This document shows, in pieces, positions 61,872 through 64,000 of a stretch of 64,000 nt of DNA; positions within the stretch are counted from its first letter, which is position 1; each line of letters begins with the position of its first letter. The stretch lies in the NCBI RefSeq assembly GCF_900100785.1, contig NZ_FNCP01000009.1:62001-126000 (forward strand), read 5' to 3'. The notes below the pieces were generated by a model. The model had not been told where the DNA came from. It was given only the letters and a program-made list of their open reading frames with translations, and ran no database searches. Made by a program: the position numbers and the translations under genes. This DNA comes from Desulfosporosinus hippei DSM 8344. GTDB taxonomy: Bacteria > Bacillota > Desulfitobacteriia > Desulfitobacteriales > Desulfitobacteriaceae.

Positions 61872-62713
61872 TAGTGATGCCCTCCTTCATGATTGCATTC
61901 CAGTCGGGCTTTGGCCCGATTCTCTTCATCTTTATAAAAAGCGAGACGCTTCATTGCTAAGTCAAAATCAACTAAGTGTCCATCAAACTCCGGCCCATCG
62001 ACACAGGCAAATTTTGTCTCATTGCCTACGCTTATCCGACATGCACCACACATGCCTGTTCCATCAACCATGATTGGATTCATACTAACAATGGTTTTGA
62101 TGCCTAATGACCGAGTATAATCGACAACAGCTTTCATCATAATCATCGGCCCGATGGCCCAAATAGCCTTAACTTGGTGGCCTTGGGCTAACACTTCAGC
62201 AAGTCCGTCTGTTACAAACCCTTTAACACCTTTACTTCCATCATTTGTGGCTATGACAACTTCACTGCTTGCAGCGGCCATCTCATCTTCTAAAATCAGC
62301 AAATCTGCACTTCTCGCACCTAGGACGGAGATAACATGATTTCCGGCATCTTTTAAAGCCCGAGCTATCGGATGAATAGGAGCAATGCCTAAACCTCCTC
62401 CGATGCAAACAACAGTACCATAATTTTCAATTTCGGATTCGACTCCCAACGGACCTACAAAGTCTTGAAATGCATCTCCTTCATTCATACCCGTTATAAT
62501 TGCTGACGAGTACCCAACATCTTGAACAACAATCGTGATAGTACCCTTTTCACGATCAAAATCCATTACAGTCAAAGGAATACGCTCACTCTGCTCGTCT
62601 ACACGGACAATAACAAATTGCCCTGGCTCAACTTTTGCGGCCACGGCTGGTGCATTGACGTCCAGTAAGGCAATACCGGTTGCCAATAGTCTTTTTTTAA
62701 CAACGTGGTACAT
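61871..62713 (-). CDS. nfnA: NfnA: NADH-binding subunit of NADH-dependent ferredoxin:NADP oxidoreductase
   Basis: 280 aa, PyrK/FNR-like. FAD domain (QFVIVRVDEQSERIPLTVMD), NAD domain (CIGGGLGIAPIHPIARALKD), and the [2Fe-2S] motif CGACRISVGNETKFACVDG. With NfnB it couples NADPH oxidation to reduction of NAD and ferredoxin, or the reverse. ATG start behind GGGGGAGACAA. First gene of the nfnA-nfnB unit. Confidence 0.9.
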   Translation of the reverse strand: MYHVVKKRLLATGIALLDVNAPAVAAKVEPGQFVIVRVDEQSERIPLTVMDFDREKGTITIVVQDVGYSSAIITGMNEGDAFQDFVGPLGVESEIENYGTVVCIGGGLGIAPIHPIARALKDAGNHVISVLGARSADLLILEDEMAAASSEVVIATNDGSKGVKGFVTDGLAEVLAQGHQVKAIWAIGPMIMMKAVVDYTRSLGIKTIVSMNPIMVDGTGMCGACRISVGNETKFACVDGPEFDGHLVDFDLAMKRLAFYKDEENRAKARLECNHEGGHH

Positions 62714-62823
62714 TTGTCTCCCCCTTAATGTGAATAAAATTAAAATTTCTCATATATTAAATTAATTCGATATCTTCAATGACTTTTCCTTTAATTTTAC
62801 AAATGTGAAAAGAAATACTTGAA

Positions 62824-63255
62824 TCAAAGTTCACCCTTTTTTTCTGCTTTCAGATTGCTGTCCACGATTCGATCAAGTATCCCGTTAACGAACTTAGCTG
62901 ATTCTTCTCCTCCAAATCGCTTAGCCAGCTCAATTGCTTCATTGAGACTTACACGACCGGGGATATCAGAACGGAAAAGAATCTCGTAAGTAGCCAAGCG
63001 CATTACATTTCTATCCACATTAGCCATACGATTAATAGACCAATCTTGAGCATATGAAGAAATTGTTTGATCAATTTCATTTTGATGATCTATGGTCCCT
63101 TCAACAAGTTCCTGCGCAAACCCCCTACTGGGCTCGGGAACAACAAATTCATCAGCCCAGCGCTTAACTTCTTCTGCAATAATCAATGGTTCTTTCGTCA
63201 GGTCTCTTTGAAAAAGCACTTGTAATGCAGTTTCTCGAGCTAATCTTCGACTCAA
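62824..63255 (-). CDS. nusB: Transcription antitermination factor NusB
   Basis: 143 aa. RLARETALQVLFQRDL, NRMANVDRNVMRLATYEILF, and FGGEESAKFVNGILDRIV are NusB hallmarks. TTG start behind GGGAGG. Follows DUF2273 and amaP as in most Firmicutes (amaP-DUF2273-nusB). Confidence 0.96.
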   Translation of the reverse strand: MSRRLARETALQVLFQRDLTKEPLIIAEEVKRWADEFVVPEPSRGFAQELVEGTIDHQNEIDQTISSYAQDWSINRMANVDRNVMRLATYEILFRSDIPGRVSLNEAIELAKRFGGEESAKFVNGILDRIVDSNLKAEKKGEL

Positions 63256-63295
63256 GAAAATTCCTCCCTAGTGATATCTAATTTTAAGTCATCAT

Positions 63296-63544
63296 TTAAT
63301 ACTTGTTAAAAGTCTTTTCTACCCAGGCTGAAAGGTCTTTATGCTCATCTTGGCGTTTTCCTAAAACAAAACCTATCACAGCAAATAAGACTAACACAAG
63401 TGTTCGCCAGAAACCTAGCGTCACAAACAAAAGTCCCAGTATAAAACCTATAGATGTTCCCAAAAGCTTGCCAGGGTGATTATCCAAGGCCCAAACTAAA
63501 GACTGTGAAATCTTCTCTTCAATTTTTAACCAAAAGCCCCTCAT
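63296..63544 (-). CDS. DUF2273 small membrane protein
   Basis: 82 aa with two membrane helices (GKLLGTSIGFILGLLFVTLG, VLVLFAVIGFVLGK). DUF2273 proteins are encoded with Asp23-family proteins and AmaP and probably help anchor them. ATGA overlap with amaP. Confidence 0.9.
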   Translation of the reverse strand: MRGFWLKIEEKISQSLVWALDNHPGKLLGTSIGFILGLLFVTLGFWRTLVLVLFAVIGFVLGKRQDEHKDLSAWVEKTFNKY

Positions 63545-64000
63545 CGCACACGTACCGGACGAACCTTTTCTAAGCGACGCACCAGCACTTTCACCTCTGC
63601 CACAATTATTCCGGTATAAAGCTCGACATCCTCTTTAACCTTCTTCAAAATTTCTTCAGATATTTGAGGAATTATGACCCCCTGTTCAAACTGACAAAAC
63701 ACGATAATCTCAAGGCCAGCTTCGCGTTGTCTAAGACTTGATCCAACTTGCAAAACTCCGGGCAGCCCTTTGGCACTGCGTGTAATAATCTCCTGAAGGG
63801 CATCTTGAGAAATTCGAACTTCTCCTCCTTTTAAAGATGTCCGAAAGGAATTATCATTACTCGTCCGTGGTCGGATAAACAATAGCAATCCTAACAATAG
63901 TAAAGCTCCAGCCATAATAATACTCTCCCAAGGATTAAATCTTAACCAATCAAGCCCTTGAGTTATTAAAAAGTATGGTAGTCCCCACCCTGAGGCTACT
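63541..64000 (-). CDS. amaP: Alkaline shock response membrane anchor protein AmaP (5' end cut by window)
   Basis: The reading frame is open to the window end, so the ATG at 63915 is internal. Residues encoded upstream (WLRFNPWESIIMAGALLLLG) form a membrane helix in the style of AmaP, followed by the Asp23-like domain GGEVRISQDALQEIITRSAK. AmaP anchors Asp23 to the membrane in Gram-positives. Its N-terminus lies beyond position 64000. Confidence 0.82.
   Translation of the reverse strand, partial: VASGWGLPYFLITQGLDWLRFNPWESIIMAGALLLLGLLLFIRPRTSNDNSFRTSLKGGEVRISQDALQEIITRSAKGLPGVLQVGSSLRQREAGLEIIVFCQFEQGVIIPQISEEILKKVKEDVELYTGIIVAEVKVLVRRLEKVRPVRVR

Noticed and set aside
60459-62713. Glutamate synthase small subunit and dihydroorotate dehydrogenase electron-transfer subunit
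   Set aside because: No gltB or pyrD nearby; the GltA-like and PyrK-like genes overlap, which is the NfnAB arrangement.
1-64000. CRISPR arrays, rRNA and tRNA genes
   Set aside because: No regularly spaced direct repeats, and no tRNA or rRNA signatures were recognised on either strand.

Overview
The window comes from an endospore-forming, low-to-mid GC anaerobic Firmicute. It looks like a lactate-using member of the Peptococcaceae/Desulfitobacteriaceae, most like Desulfosporosinus or Desulfitobacterium. Three things support this: a dense set of sporulation genes (spo0A, spoIVB, spoIIM, spoIIAA-AB-sigF, spoVAC-AD-AE-AF, spmA, spmB, ytfJ, dacF), two tandem L-lactate permeases beside a GlcD/GlcF-type oxidase, and an electron-bifurcating NfnAB transhydrogenase next to folD and fchA. 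The genus is an inference. Most genes lie on the minus strand, and GTG and TTG starts behind strong AGGAGG or GGGGG ribosome sites are common.

Layout. 1-7.1 kb: lactate oxidation (glcF, glcD), two lctP permeases and a GntR/FadR-type regulator; a palindromic operator candidate precedes glcD. 7.6-10.6 kb: a LytS/LytR two-component pair and an unknown gene. 10.8-16.6 kb: a stress-domain protein, rluB, a GT2/GT39 glycosyltransferase pair, spmB, spmA, ytfJ and ytfI. 16.8-18.2 kb: a 41-residue membrane protein, copy 1 of an unidentified structured element, and a DUF4474 protein. 18.3-25.2 kb: scpB, scpA, trpS, a site-2-type protease, a DHH-CBS-nucleotidyltransferase fusion, and small membrane proteins including PspC. 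25.3-28.5 kb: an LCP-family protein, a Tyr/Pro-rich small membrane protein and lysA. 28.7-31.9 kb: an acyl-CoA dehydratase-type activase with two HgdB-like partners.

32-39 kb is the sporulation core. The spoVA genes diverge from spoIIAA-AB-sigF around a control region with Spo0A-box, sigma-H and sigma-G candidates, and dacF faces the sigF operon. 39-46.6 kb: nucleoside salvage (pdp, punA, deoB), xerD, a DUF4227 (YqzK-like) gene, ald with copy 2 of the structured element as its leader, spoIIM and a Nudix hydrolase. 46.9-58 kb: spo0A, spoIVB, recN, argR, nadK, tlyA, dxs, a DUF212 gene, ispA, xseB and xseA, in the order familiar from Bacillus and clostridia. 58.1-58.8 kb: a gene-free, GC-rich, strongly structured repeat region. 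58.8-64 kb: fchA, folD, nfnB, nfnA, nusB, a DUF2273 gene and amaP (cut by the window end).

The most interesting unexplained signal is a two-copy structured element at 17048-17194 (+) and 45032-45306 (-). The sequence is highly conserved, but one copy carries a 128-nt insertion in an apical hairpin. Each copy lies just upstream of, and in the same orientation as, a protein gene. The 45 kb copy has a sigma-A-like promoter that would start transcription at the first conserved base. It is a candidate riboswitch, leader RNA or ncRNA-bearing mobile element that I cannot assign to a known class.
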